Source of the DNA: Pyrocephalus nanus
Lineage: Eukaryota > Chordata > Aves > Passeriformes > Tyrannidae
NCBI GenBank assembly: GCA_038380795.1
Contig: CM076261.1
Span: 37,535,866-37,599,865 of the forward strand
DNA: 64,000 nt
Reading direction: 5' to 3'
Shown here: positions 49,906 through 63,055 of the stretch, piece by piece
Position numbering within the stretch: position 1 is the first letter of the stretch
How the letters are laid out: every line of letters begins with the position of its first letter
Program-made: the position numbers and the translations under genes
The notes under the pieces: generated by a model
What the model was told of the DNA's origin: nothing
Database searches by the model: none
What the model saw: only the letters and a program-made list of their open reading frames with translations

Positions 49906-52421
49906 AAAGAAGGATTTTTAAGAGGGATTTAAATCATGATAAAGCCAGATGTTTATAGACTATTCCAATAACAAGAAGATTTTAAAGAAAATTATTCTGT
50001 AGAAGGAGAAGTCAAAGTTTTCCTTTTAAATAAATCAATAGAAAAGTACTTGGAGAGTTCTGGGGATAAAAATCAATAGCATGTTTGATATGATAGAAAA
50101 GACACAACCAGTAGAGAAATGGGCAAAAGGGAAGCTGGAATGAAATTCTTTAGGTGTCATTCTAAAGGACAGAAGTTGAAAATTATTCTGTCCTTATACC
50201 TGTGAAAGGTGTTGCAAGGAGATGGCAAGCTGCCATTTTATCAAAAGCTAAAGTTGAAAACAGTATACAGAAAATCTGTACATATTTAACAGAACCTTGA
50301 TTTGTGGATAGTGAGATATGTCAAAATCTGATGATGCCAAAGTAAGTACTGAAGTGTGAAGTGAGGGGAGGGATGGCAAATAAGCTGGGAGAGAGAAGGC
50401 AAGCTGAAGTCATAGTTATTTATGTTAGAGAGACAAGCCGAGAATTTAGGATATACTTTAGGAATATGGAATTAAAGCAGTACATTGCCCACGGAATATT
50501 CAGTTAAATCTGTATCTATGATTGAAGTTAACCTATGAAAGTATAGAAAATGAAGAGTTGTAACTGAACTCTCGGAAACATAGGAATTTAAAGAAGAAAA
50601 ATCTTTAAAAGACACACTAAGTATTGAGTGACTAAAAAGCTACGAGAAGATACGGGAAAGGGCACAGACTTGGAAGTCAATGTAACACAGAGAATATCTC
50701 ATGCAGAAGAACATGGTGAACTGTCAAAGGTGGTTGATGAGGAGAATGAACAGGGTGATAGACTGCAGTTCTTGAGATCTGGCTAGAAAATGACCATTTG
50801 AAAATCTGGTACAACAGTTTAAGCTGAAATCAAGATGTGAAAGCTGAGAAGGATGAGTGCAGCTGTAAAGGAGGTACGAAAACCACAGGATCAGGAGGAT
50901 CTATGGGGGAAAAGTGATTTGATGTCCCTGCTCCTGTACCCATCTTCCAAAGCAGCAATTGGTAGAATCTGGATGGCCCAGGGGCGTGAGAAGCACCACA
51001 GGACTTGCTCTACACCTGCTTTAAGCATCTTTTTCTCTCACACCACTGACAAACATGTTCACAGCTGAGAGCACAGAAGAGATGAAACCCACTGCTGGCT
51101 GCCAGGCAGTGAGAAGTGCAAATTGTCTGACTGTTGAACTTTATGGAGGGTGGTCTAGACTTTGAAAGAGATCTCCTCTCCAAAACCCTCTAAAAAAAGG
51201 TGCAGCGGTAGTGCATTCTGAGCGAAAAGTCAAAGGGAAGAGCAGAAAGACAAGGATTTGGATAAGGAGATTACAGCCAGTTCAAGAGTAGATAATAGGT
51301 GTCTGCTCATTGTGATGTATTTCCAGTGCACTGCTTGGAGCTCCTGGGGTTTCAGCTCTGTCATTTGCAGAGCACTTTGCCATCTGCACAGCAAATGGTG
51401 TGAAAAGGTGTTTAATTCAAAGTGGCAATCATATAGAACAATGAGTAAACGATGGACTCAGCAAGAGGGCATAGCTGGTTAAAATCATATATTTTTTATA
51501 CTTCCAGAAAGTTTTAAGACAGTTGATTAATGTTAAAACCTCCCCGAAATTTTACTTGGTACTGACCTCTATAAATCATTTGTAATCTCTCTCAAAAAAG
51601 TTTCGTCATCTGATAATACCAGTGTTGAGAGGTTTCCTCTGATTTTTATCCCTTTATATCTCCCAAAATGAGAAAGTAAATGGAATTGTAACTCTCTTCA
51701 TCCACATGTAATGCTGTATGCAGCTATTTTATTTATTTTGCCATTTAGAATTGAAAGTTAAAGAAAAGAAGTATTAAATTCTGCCCACAGGATATAAAAA
51801 ATGAATACAGCGTGCATTTGTCTATATAGCACATTTAGCCATTGGAGTATCATAGGCATCACTGATGTATCTCGCTGTTTTTCCACAGACTCCTAAATGG
51901 TACCTGACATTAAAAAAAAAACAAACTTATTTGCTCTTTAAGAATTAAAATACAAAAATATTCTCCAGTCCCTTGAGTAAAATTAACCTACATAACTTTA
52001 CATATTTATAGCTTGATGTTTAACATGCTTTATCTACTGCAATGAAAATTTTAATGATGCATTAATATGTCTATTTTTCTTCATATTTTTCAAATTATTT
52101 TTCATTATACTTCCTCTGCAGTATATCTTCACCTTTTTGGCATCATTCTACCACTTTAAACCAATCATTCTCAGGACCAAGTAAATTTCTTGTTAGCAAG
52201 TACATTATTTCCACACCTAGCTTGACTTATTTAACATTCTGATTCTTAGGAGCACTAATAAACTGCATTGTGTTAATTAGAATTCCTCTGTAGCTTGTTT
52301 GTTAAATTTCTTTTTAGAGATTTAACACTGAAATATTTTTTTAGACACAATATTTTTTGGAAAAGAACTCACAAGCCCACTCCAGAGACAGAAAACTATG
52401 CATCTTATCATCTATAAACAA
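49906..52421. other. Purine-rich non-coding stretch, no gene seen
   Basis: From about 49.9 to 51.3 kb the plus strand is noticeably rich in A and G. I looked for LINE or LTR landmarks and found none convincing. The remainder to 52421 is AT-rich unique sequence. Confidence 0.5.
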
Positions 52422-53030
52422 TAGGTATAGTTGAAACCCAGCTGGCAACTAAGCCCCGCTCAGCTGCTCACTCACTCCTCACCTGATGACATGGGGGAGA
52501 GAATTGGAGAGGTAAAAGCGAGAGAACTCATGGGTTGGTATAAAAACGGTTTAACAAGGAAAGTAAAAGCTACACACACAAGCAAAACAAAACAAGGAAT
52601 TCATTCACCACTTCCCATAGGCAGGCCGGTGTTGAGCCACTTCCAGGAAAGCCAGGCTCCATCATTCCCATTTGTCTACTTAAGTAGAAAACTGCTGCAG
52701 ATATTTGTCTACTTGAGTAGACAAATGCCATCACTTTGAACATTTTCTCCTTCCTTGTTCCTCAGCTTTATCTGCTGAGCATGATGCCATATGGTCTGAA
52801 CCCCTTTGGGGTCAGGAAGGGACTCAGCTGTGTGCCTTCCTAGCTCCTTGTGTACCTTGCCTCTTTGCTGGTCATGTGGTGTAAGGAGCAGAAAAAGCCT
52901 TGGCTCTGTGCAAGCACTCCTCAGTAATAACTAGAACACCTCTATATTATCAACACTGTTTCCAGCACAAATTCAAGACATAGCCCCATATTAGCTACTA
53001 AAAAGGAAATTAACCTAGGCAAAATGAGTA
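52422..53030 (-). mobile_element. Older ERVL-type LTR, minus strand
   Basis: Matches, from memory, a widespread avian ERVL-type LTR whose sense strand begins TGTGCTGGTTTTGG and ends GGTTAAACCACGACA; here both termini are worn. Plus-strand landmarks are CCCAGCTGGCAACTAAGCCCC near 52438, GGGGGAGAGAATTGGAGAGG near 52493, GGAATTCATTCACCACTTCC near 52596, GCTGAGCATGATGCCATATGG near 52775 and TATTATCAACACTGTTTCCAGC near 52945. Sense is minus, because the TATA-proximal region (here decayed to AGATAAAG) and U5 then fall in the right order. No target-site duplication was found. An inverted-repeat-bearing duplication lies at 52670-52726. It is probably solo, as no internal region adjoins it. Confidence 0.85.
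52670..52726. repeat. Local 33-bp duplication with near-perfect palindrome
   Basis: ATTTGTCTACTTAAGTAGA at 52670-52688 is repeated from 52703 as ATTTGTCTACTTGAGTAGA. The second copy continues to 52726 to form 11-bp arms (ATTTGTCTACT / AGTAGACAAAT) around a TG centre. It sits inside the LTR and probably reflects a local duplication there. Confidence 0.85.
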
Positions 53031-56000
53031 TAAGGCCTTTATCAGATATCTAAACATATATTTAGGAGCTTGAATTCAGTCTTCTACTCGTTAAAATTTT
53101 GGATTCCTGGAAACCAGCACCATTGAACATGTTCTTATAAGACTCAAATACCTGATGTTGTATTAGATGGGACTATGCAGGACATATTGAATACAATTCA
53201 TCAAGCCTCACTTATTTTTTCAATTTATAGAAGAAGATGCGATAGGATAATTTTTAACAACGAGTAAAAATATGTATATAGTCTTTAGTGTAATTTTTCC
53301 CTATTTTAATATGGAGCCATAGGCTGACCATGAAATTAATATTATCAGGCCAAGAAGAGTATCAAAGTGGAAAATTTTCCTTGGCAGTAGTACTGTCAGG
53401 TTCCTGAAGACTTCTCTCTTCATATTCATTGTCATGATCTTAACAGAAAGCGAATACTTTTGGTTCTTACATTGCATGCCAACTTATGACTCCACTAATC
53501 TACCTCAAAATGTATAGGAATTGAATCACTGTTCAAAAGAGCACCCCTTAAACACTTCTATTCTATGCTACATGCAGTGGAGTATGTTGTTCCAAGTAAC
53601 TCGGGCTCCTTGAATCTAGAGCACAATGGCTTTTGCAGGAAGTGGACCCTACCTGAGACAAAGCTAAGCTTAACAATTACATATCTCCTTGCGTTATTTT
53701 TACAAGGAAATAAGAAACACTCATTACCCTGATTTTGGTCCCTGACAAAAATTTTTAAATCTGAGACTAGGTCACCTGATGATCTCTATAGTTAAAAAAG
53801 TTCTAGAAGTACACTTCAGCCTTATACAAAACAACTTATATTTTGCCCACTGTATTTACTTGATCTTACAGGGGCACTTGAATGTATGAGACTATTTGCT
53901 GTTTCTTGCTGAGATTGCCTTGTAAATCATGTACTTTGCTTTGAGAGGTTTTATAGGCCATTTGTGGGTGGAAGTGAGGAATCAATAAATAGTGTAGCTA
54001 CATATCGGACGTATGGTAGGGTAAATTGAAAGTCTTAAACTGATGTGAAGAGATAAAAAGTACATGAATACCTTGTTCATAGGTTTTGCAAGTAGACTTG
54101 ATCATTAAAGCTAGCTGCACTGGCAAACAAGAAAATGACAATTAATTTAGCCTTGTATTCCTATTTTTGCTAACAGTCAGCCCAAATGAAAAGATGAAAT
54201 GAACTGTGGAAAAATTCCAGACCAAGGCCTCAGCCTGGTCATCTAGGTTCACAAATCCAAATTAGAAGTGTAACTCGAGCTGCTCTGAGCTCTACTCCTT
54301 TGATTTATTCATCCTGAAATCTGACTCTTACTGTGAAATACTTCAACAGCATGCACTTGTACTTTCACTCCTTTTTGTGTTGGTCTCCATTTTAAGAATG
54401 ACTACAGATAATAACTGATGATTTTGGGTTTTTTTTTACCCATCTGAACTTATCTTAAATGGGTCCAACTTTGGAGAGGAAGTTGGAGGTTTCAAATCTT
54501 CTACAAATCACATACTCTTTAGAGAAACAGATGCTAAGGACAGAGAATCCCTCAATATTCTTGAAAGCATGTTGCTGAGTGAAACAAGTTTTTCTTGAAT
54601 ATGACTTGGCTGGACTTCTAAGTATACATGAAAATATTTTCTGTGTTCAGAGATTTATTCCCAATAAAACACCAATCAAATGGTGTTCCATAACATTCCT
54701 CCAATACAAAACACATGCAGACCAGTGTGTCTTGAGGCCTACTGCGAATTGCCCAGTGCAGCAACAGCTGTTTAGGCTGGAAATTTCATCCATTCAGTTA
54801 GAGCTGTTTGTACACTATAGCAATCCTTTCAGTTCTTTTATGGATCCTTTGGTTTGGTTTTATTTTCTTTTGAGGAGGTTGGTTCTTTGGGTTTTAGCTA
54901 TTTTAAACACCAAATAGATAGACTTGTGTGTGTTAGATTTTTTTTTTTTTTTACTTGTTGTTGCTTACATTATCTAACATGCACTTGATCAGCTTTCTAA
55001 AGGAGAATAACACCTGCTCTCTGCCTTCAGGATCTCAGAAATCATAATGAATTTCTACTAGGCTCTTGAAAATAAGTAGTGTATGAAGGTACTCAGAGCT
55101 TAAGCAGGAATAGATGTATGCTCTGAGCTATTTTTACAGATCTCTGACACCACTTCTGCCGAGTAAATACCTCAGCCTGGTCATGAAAATAGAACAATAG
55201 ATCTATATTTCTGCATGATCAGGGCCTAACCCATAATAGAGATCAATAAATCTTTTTTCAAGCACTTCACAATTATTTGCCTCACCTTTATCTTTGACAC
55301 CTTTTATGGTTCTGTCTAAGCCATATGCCATATCCTATTGCGGTTGTTCACTGACTGGATTACAATCTTTTTTAAAAAGAGGAACAACGTCAAGGAGATT
55401 TGTGGTTAGTTATATGAACGGTTCCCCCCCACATCTCTATAAATAGCAGATATTGGCAGAATAACTTGTGGAATATTTGCCAAAAACCAGCTTACAAGAG
55501 TCAAATTAATATTTACTGTTATCTGAGAAAAAAAAAATCTTGTTTTTAATAATAAAAGAAATTTATTTCACTATGAAATAGAAGGCTTAAAAAAATAATC
55601 TGAATGTATAAGTACCATTTTGTCTGCATTTCACAGTTGAAAATACAGGGATAAAGAAGATAATGTTCTGATTAATATTTTTAGTCAGTTCCATTTCCAA
55701 TATCTAATATCAGCATCTTATAAGTATACATTTTTCCCTACATTTGTGATAAGCTGCTATAGAGTCACCTAGTTCAATATATCTACTGGTTTTTTTTATT
55801 AAGTTGTTGCGTAAATTGGAATACTTTCTTTCACCCTCTTTAAAATATTGCCTATTTTTTGCACTGTATGGACTTTAGTGTGTGTCTTTAAAGATTGAGA
55901 CAACCATGTAGAAGTTAAATAAACATAAACTCACTGTTCAACTTAGCAAGTAGTAATATGTATGACATCTATTCAGAATTATCTTTTCTCTGACAAGTAT

Positions 56001-58115
56001 TATTATTCTTGATGATAACTTTTTTTTTTTTTTTTAGTGAAGGGTTGTTCTCTAGCCTTCACTCTTGATTCCATTACTATAACCCATTAGTCTGTCATAC
56101 AGCCCAGAAAACTAAAAATGTAATAGCAGGTTTCTGTATTGTTACTGTCTTTTTTTTTGTCCCTATCATACTAGAGAATTTTCTTTCACTTTTTGACATT
56201 TTTATATTTATGGCTGACATGTTCACTATCATGCTTAATCTAACTGTTATATTCTGTTATATATTCTATATATATGCAAAAATATTGCCATTTTACACAC
56301 ATCTTTTCTGAGCCTACTTCTAATAATACGATAGTTAGGTCAAACCTCATGGGTTATGTCCAAAAACTCTCTCATTCTTTTAACCCAAACTTGCCTAAAT
56401 GTTCTGTATTAAGGTGAAATTAAATTTAAGGGGTAATACATTCACATTTTGCAGTGTTGATGTCTACACCTACTAAAATAGGCAATGAAACTGTACTACA
56501 CTTTCAGACTGTACTAAAAGAACTTACCCTTCTATTCAAAAGATGAAAAGTGGTAAAATGCAGGGAATAAATAAAAGTTTTTCATTCAAGTGATGAAAAC
56601 ACATTTGTGCAAAAGGAAACAAGAGTCCCTTTGCTCTACTCTTGCCCCAAGAAAATACATTGTGCAGGTGTATATTTAGAACCAAGAACGGATGTCATAT
56701 GGTGGGTCCCTCAGGCTGCCTGACAGCCAGCAAACTGTTAAAGAAGGGGTAACAGCTGCTTCCAGTAAAACTGCGATGAAGATGGAAGTGGATTAAACCC
56801 AAATTTGCTGCCTAGATCTCAAAGGAATGAGTCTGGAAAAAAGGCATCCTATGCCTGAGGAACTAGCTTTATACCATGAAATGAGAGAACTCTAATAATG
56901 TAACAAAGACAAATTACAAGATAGTTGAGAGACACTTGAGGTTGGAACTGCACAGACTTCTCACACTTCATTCAGTAGGCCATTCTGAGATGTGTTAGCT
57001 GTCTGGAGTATGGGTACATACATAGAAATGCCAAAATACTACAGCTAGAAGATTGCAATAAGCACAGGAAATCACATAATATTATTATCAGTCTGCTACA
57101 CAAACTAGCCACATTTAATTTTTTGCTAAAAATGTATGTAGATATGTAAAGACAAAAAGGCTTTTGAAAGGCATGAAGATTTACATTGCTGTTTGGAGTG
57201 AAATCCTGTTCTCTGTACGGATGTCAAGAAAATACAGCAGAGACTGTATTTCAGTGTTCTCGCTGAAGTAACCCAGCTAAGGATCACATTAGCCACACTC
57301 ACCAATTATGCTGTAAGTATTTCAGTCTTACTGTTGATAGTATGAGAAGTGCAAAGATATGATTTCCCCCTCTTTTGTTTTTTCCCTAACTTAAATATGA
57401 ATTGTAGCCTTTACTGGTTTAAGGACTACAGTTATAGTTTTTATCACACGCTGTTTAGGAAACATACCTGGAAACACTTATAGACATGGTTTAATATATC
57501 GGAGGAAGAGAAATCATGTGGCTGGAGATACGAATAAGGAAATTCATGGCTTAAAGCTTAACCATGCCTATGGATTTTTTTTTTCTGTTTTTCTTTATTG
57601 ATTTTAGATTAGGCTCCTTCTACTGAGAGTGGCTAGGCAGAGATGCTGACAGAAAGCTGGTAGATGGATGGAAATGGACCTAGAAAGCAAAGAGAAATGC
57701 CTAAGCTTGATCCAAAAATTTTGCTGCCTAGTTTTGACAGCATATAATGTGAGAAAACCATTCCCCAGCTGAAATCATTCTTCTGTGGGGAAAACCCTTA
57801 TATTAATTCTGCTTTTCTAGCAGAATAGGTTTGCCAGATTATAACATCTTTTGCATGGAGGTAATAAAACTACTGAGGGAGAAATTCCTTCTGCTAGTGT
57901 ACACACTGTCTGCTCGGAAGCACTGCTGACATAGTTATGCCAGTGTAGCTCTAGAGAGAAACTGACAGCTTCTCAATTTAACCTGTATTTATAGCTCTAG
58001 GTTACAGAGAGATTGAAAAGGCCATTAACACTTTTATGTAAAATGCACTGTAAAAAAATTCTCTGTAATTTCTTCTTGTAAGAGGATGAGAAACACTTAC
58101 AGTGAGGACTTATTT
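53031..58115. other. AT-rich non-coding stretch, no gene seen
   Basis: Unique-looking AT-rich sequence with T runs near 54940 and 56020. The 112-codon frame at 54579-54917 has no recognisable domain or gene context. Confidence 0.6.
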
Positions 58116-58262
58116 TGGTGGAGCTCATGGTTAGCTCAGTTGGCTGGAACACTGTGCTACTGAAACCAAGGTTGCAGATTCAATTCCCTATGGACCATTC
58201 ATTTAAGAGCTGGACTCAATGACCCTTGTGGGTCCTTTCTAATCCGGAATATTCTGTGAAAT
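58116..58262 (+). mobile_element. tRNA-Ile-derived SINE with CR1-like tail (TguSINE1-like)
   Basis: The head, from about 58128 to 58196, follows a tRNA-Ile gene: GGTTAGCTCAGTTGGCTGGAAC, then ...GTGCTAC..., CCAAGGTTGCAGATTCAATTCCC and TATGGACCA. An RNA polymerase III A box (TTAGCTCAGTTGG, 58131-58143) and B box (GATTCAATTCC, 58177-58187) are recognisable. The tail from about 58208 (AGCTGGACTCAATGACCCTTGTGGG...AATATTCTGTGA) is a CR1 3' end. CR1 machinery is therefore the likely mobiliser, as known for TguSINE1 of zebra finch. The anticodon region is decayed, so it is not a working tRNA. Naming it TguSINE1 is from memory. Confidence 0.85.
58131..58187 (+). promoter_or_regulatory. Pol III A and B boxes of the SINE
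   Basis: The A box TTAGCTCAGTTGG matches the tRNA consensus. The B box GATTCAATTCC differs from GGTTCGANTCC by substitutions that include loss of the CpG, so activity is doubtful. Confidence 0.55.
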
Positions 58263-61200
58263 ATGTGAAAATTCAAACAACAATTATTTCACATGACATT
58301 TGTGTTTGAGACAAGTTTGAAGACTGCCACCCACTTTAGTGATATCTGACCTTAAGTAACAGCAGCAGAAATTGCCACTGGTGGTCAAATGATCTAAGAC
58401 TTACTTTAAGATGTATGTTTCAAAACAGTCAGCTTTTTCTTCCATGCTGTAATCTTCCTCGTGCCAGAAGCATGTAGCCCTGACAGTAGCCTCCAAGTTG
58501 GGAAAACATATGCTGAAGAATTTATAAAAGGAAAAAACAAATATTCTAAGGTTGAAATTGTGTTGGATCTTCAACATGATGCTAAAGTTTTTAGAGATTG
58601 AGACAATTGTGTTACACCAAGTTTTCTTTGTTTGCCAAGATCAAGAGCAAAAATCTGAAAATAAAGTGTTGAAAAACTCTGATCTTCCTGTATTTTTGAT
58701 CTATTCTAAAACAGGAAATTACAATCACATTTGAAAATCTGTTTTGAAAAATGCATAGCCAGATTAAAGAGACTCAGATAAACTTTGAAAAACAAAATAA
58801 AGCTTCAGATGTTTCTTCAGACTATCAGTGCAAAAATTACTGATAATAACAAGCAATGTGACTTTGAATTTTTGTTGGAATTCAGTGACAATAGCTTCAG
58901 GGATTCAGGTCCAGCACTAAATGACCTTTTTCCTGTTATCTGGGTCCTTAGAGCTGTGTTGGAAATATTTCCTGTCTCTGTGTACATTTTCAAGCTTTGA
59001 AAGTTTTTCCATTTCTTCAGGAGAGTGAAGAGAAGAGATTTGGCAGATTTTAGAGATTAACTATGCAGAAGTGAAAATCTCAAGAATCCTGGTAAAGAGG
59101 GTCTTGATATAGGAAGTGGGAGACTCAAACTTGATTATTGCACAAGTATTGTAGCCACCTATTGATTTATTTTTATGGACCAGACTTGTTCAGCCCCTCT
59201 GCTATCTTTTGAAAATCAAGTGATCTCCACTGTATTTTTTTTCCCATCCTAGGTGACCAGGTGACCTTTGCAATCATTGAAACATAAAGTCACGTTCTCT
59301 GATCCTTTAGCTATAACTAAGGACCGAGAAAGAAACTGATTCCAAACTCAAGTAGTTCTATCCTAGTCCCAAAGAACATACACTATTTTAACATATGTCC
59401 CTGAACTCTCCTTCTGGAGAGTTTTGACTATTATGGAATCAGTGTCTACCTATGAGGGATGAAAAAACCCTTGTAAAATAAAACTCCAAACAGAGCTCTA
59501 CTTGAACTTTTTCAGTTCTACTCATCTAGTTTGCTCCAATCCTTCTTCTCTAATTTTGCACTGAAAATTCCCAGCACTCTATATGCTCTGGACCAGAAAT
59601 TGCTCATATTTCTTTTTACTTTTCTTAGAAGTCCCCTAGGGAACATTCACAGAGGTTTTATCTTGTTATCCTTTAAAGAAGGAAAAAAATAAAAGACCTG
59701 TTTATGCACATTCTTGCTGCAGAATGTCTGCTTGAAAAGGGCAAGTTGTACATTTAGACCACTCATGATTTTACAAGATCAAGGCTAAGTTGATTTTTTG
59801 AGTAGTTCTGATTACACTATATTGTGCTATACTGTTTTGTTTAACTGTGTAATCAAATACAGTATAAACTCTTGCTAGCAGCTTGTAAGTGCTAAACTGC
59901 AACAAAACAAGTAACTAATAAAATATGCAAGTACAAATTCAGGCACAATAATTGTAAAGTACAAGAGTGTTAAACGCCATTGCAGCTCAAATTATATCAA
60001 ATATACATTAAAATTCAGTGCTGTAAAGATGAAGTAGCACAGTATCTTTTAAAACAGCAGGTTATATCATAGTAAGGAAAAGTAGAGAAATTTTTGCAAA
60101 ACCTGGCAATTTATGCAACGTGTATATAGCCAGAGATATAAAGGGTAATTTTCTCACACTGGATCTGATACATAATATTTCAGAAAGCAGTCTGGTGCAC
60201 TTTATTCTGGTATGTCAAGTCTCTTACGTAAATGAGCTTAATTTTTATATGTAGGAGAACAAATGCTTTGGTATGCAAGGTTCAGCTCCAAAGCTCATAC
60301 TCTCATATATTTTACATGCTGTAAGAACAATGCAATGAACTAGTCTGACATTTGGACATTGTTCGGCCTCAGAAGCTGTATTTCCTAATTCCTGCACCAT
60401 AACCAAAAAACTGGGGTATTAGAAGATATGCTGAGAAAGACATCCAGCCTCAGTTTTAAAGTTCACACATCCAAAGTTCAGGTAATATTTGCTACTTATC
60501 TGTCACTGGATTACTGTAGTGCTCAAATAAGCTTCAGTCAACAACTATGATCCTAGACTCTCTGGCACTTGTCCCTATGTTTCTTTCCCCCAGAAAGTCA
60601 TCCAGGCTAATTTTCCTTCCTAGGAAGAAGACAGACTTCAGAAGCAAAATCTTCCTTTTTTCTGATGGAACTTTTCTATATATAATGGTGATTCCTAGAT
60701 GCACATTGTGAAACCTAAGCCCCTTCAAAATTAATTTACATGCTGCTGTTGGCTTGATAGCCCAGGGGCATACTCCAGGAAAAGACTCTAGAAGTTTATA
60801 AGAGGACATGGTCTTTTTCTTTCATCACTGATGTAGTTCTACTTTGTTCAAGATAATTAGCAAGCTGAAATTTGGAAAATCAGAGGGGTATTTCTAAGAA
60901 CTACTTTTAATGCTCACCTGGTTAGACTGGCCAATCTTCTTTACAGATGTACATCTCAGAGACTTCATATAATACAATGTACTTTCAGATTTTAATAATT
61001 GGGGAAAGTGCTTTATTATGATGAGCTTGAAAATCTTACCTTCTTCTAAGACATTAATTTACTATGTATAACCCTGTCAAAGATCGACGATGTTACTATA
61101 CCCATAAAGTTCCAACAGGGCTATAATTCATCAGTGAAGATTTAAACTCTTAAATATAGGCTTAGTTTCTTAAGTATATACTTAAATGCATTCCTATCAA

Positions 61201-61289
61201 TCAGTGAATTAAAAGTGTTTTGATGTCCTATTGACTTTATAGATTATATAATTCAGTTTTGAATGGTAAAACAAACACAAAATAGAAAT
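58263..61289. other. AT-rich non-coding stretch, no gene seen
   Basis: Unique-looking sequence. Short frames at 58.5-59.0 kb and 60.5-60.8 kb are unrecognised. Confidence 0.6.
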
Positions 61290-61445
61290 TTATTTTGCCC
61301 TCCCTTGCCCAGGATTTCCCCGGGGCTCTTGCCCGTCCTCCCGCCCGTGGCTGAGGGGCTCAGCCGTGCCCTGCGCTGGGGCCGCTGGGACCAGCGGTGT
61401 CTGGGCAGCGCAGCCCCAGATGTCCCACCCAGGGGCACATCCAAC
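61290..61445. other. Isolated CpG-rich patch of unknown origin
   Basis: About 150 bp with at least nine CpG dinucleotides and high G+C, standing out sharply from the AT-rich flanks. Both strands are open across it (89 codons plus, 74 codons minus), but neither peptide is recognisable. Read on minus, it is followed by AATAAA at about 61284-61289, so it could be the 3' end of a processed transcript or LTR. It could instead be a small CpG island. No repeat family could be assigned. Confidence 0.5.
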
Positions 61446-63055
61446 ACCTTGATAAAGAGCGTTTTCATGGATTTCAATACTTTTGGTTGTCTATCCTCCT
61501 GGAGGCAGAGTAAAATACAGTTCCAGCATTAAAATAACCTCCTACATTAACTTTATGTAGCCAGGGTTTTAAAAGCCCAAACAGTATTTCTCTATGTTTA
61601 GTAATTTATCAAACAAATTAGGCTGAAGGGAAAAAAAAATTAAAACAAACAAACAAACAAACAAACAACAACAAAAAAAAACTAAACTAGAAAGATCCCA
61701 TGTTTACTTTTTGTGAAGAAATAAGAGTCTAGTTTAAGTTGAATCGTCTCTAAGACAGTGAGTCTTTTATTATACCTTGTCTTTTAACCTTTGCCTTGCA
61801 CTGATCATCATGCACAGGGAGATCTATCTGTTTGCACTCCAAGCTTCAGTAGATATTGTTTTATTAAAATAAATTGGAGCTGGAAGTGAATTACTAGTTT
61901 TGCTATTGACTTTGCTGAGGACTGTCAAACCTTATCAGTATTTAGAAGATACTTCTCAGCCAGGGAGGAGAAGAAGTCCAGTTCTCATATGCAGGGAGCT
62001 GACTTTTTCTGAGCGGGAAGTGCGCACATAATCCTGTTTTCTTTCTAGCAGCCAGGCATTAAAATTGAATTAAGAGACCTGAGCTCTGCTTTCAGTTAAG
62101 ATACTGACACTATTCAGAGAAGATTCTGTATTTCTGTTTTTCTGTCTTTCCTTTGCCATGGCCAACTGGATGGTGACTTTTTCTTGAAATTTTCATTTAA
62201 ATAATACCTCACAGGCAGTTCGAACTGACTTCTAATTGCTACTGTAATAATAAACAGAAAAAAATGGAAAAAAATTTAGACAAACATAGAATTTCAAAGA
62301 TGTAGACTGGCATTATATTTTGGATACTAATTCAGGATGCAGTTTCATGACAGTTTAAGTAAGCATAAATGTCAGTGCACTCTTGGCTCTGGCACATTTG
62401 CTAATCTTGGCTCTCTGATATGTCAGTTCACTTGCAAACTCAGCAGAAAACTAACTGAAAAAAGAAATAGAATAGATTCCTGCAAGCTCAGTAAGTGGAA
62501 TTGATTCATTGGAAGGCCAAATGAATGCTGGAGCTGCTACAAAAGAAGAGGGAGGAAGTGGGGAACTGTTGTAGCCCAATTTAAATCTATTTATGCTGCT
62601 CTAGAATTATTTCCAACTGATCAAGAAAAGTAAACAGTTTAGAATGTTTAACAGAAAATGCACATCACTCATGCTAACGTTTTTTATAATTTTTATTATT
62701 TATCAATATTTGATGAGTAAAATTTTTGTTGAATGTAGACTTCAGGTTAATGAAGAATAAGCTGATTGACTATTTTCTAGGTTTTTAATGTCAGCAATCT
62801 AGAAAAATATACTTTTTTGGCATGGTTATCCCTCACCTCTAGTTTTTAGTCACAAATAGAGTTGGCTGAAACATATTTTCCCCTCTATCTTGTAAAGTTA
62901 AAAACCAACCAACCAACCAAAAATATAGAAAATTATGTTCTTTTCCTTGACTTCAGACCCCATCTGCCATGGAGTCATAATAGGCAAATTGTTGAGATAG
63001 GGGCAAGATAAGAGGACTACAAAGTGAATGGAAATTTCAAAGGACCTCTACCATC
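61446..63055. other. AT-rich non-coding stretch, no gene seen
   Basis: Contains a (CAAA)n tract at 61643-61681 and a short (CAAC)n near 62903-62920. No gene or further retroelement was recognised. Confidence 0.6.
61643..61681. repeat. (CAAA)n simple repeat
   Basis: About six CAAA units followed by CAA and an A run. Confidence 0.9.

Noticed and set aside
58128..58196. Functional tRNA-Ile gene
   Set aside because: The acceptor stem and anticodon region are decayed, and the sequence continues into a CR1-like tail, so it is a SINE head.
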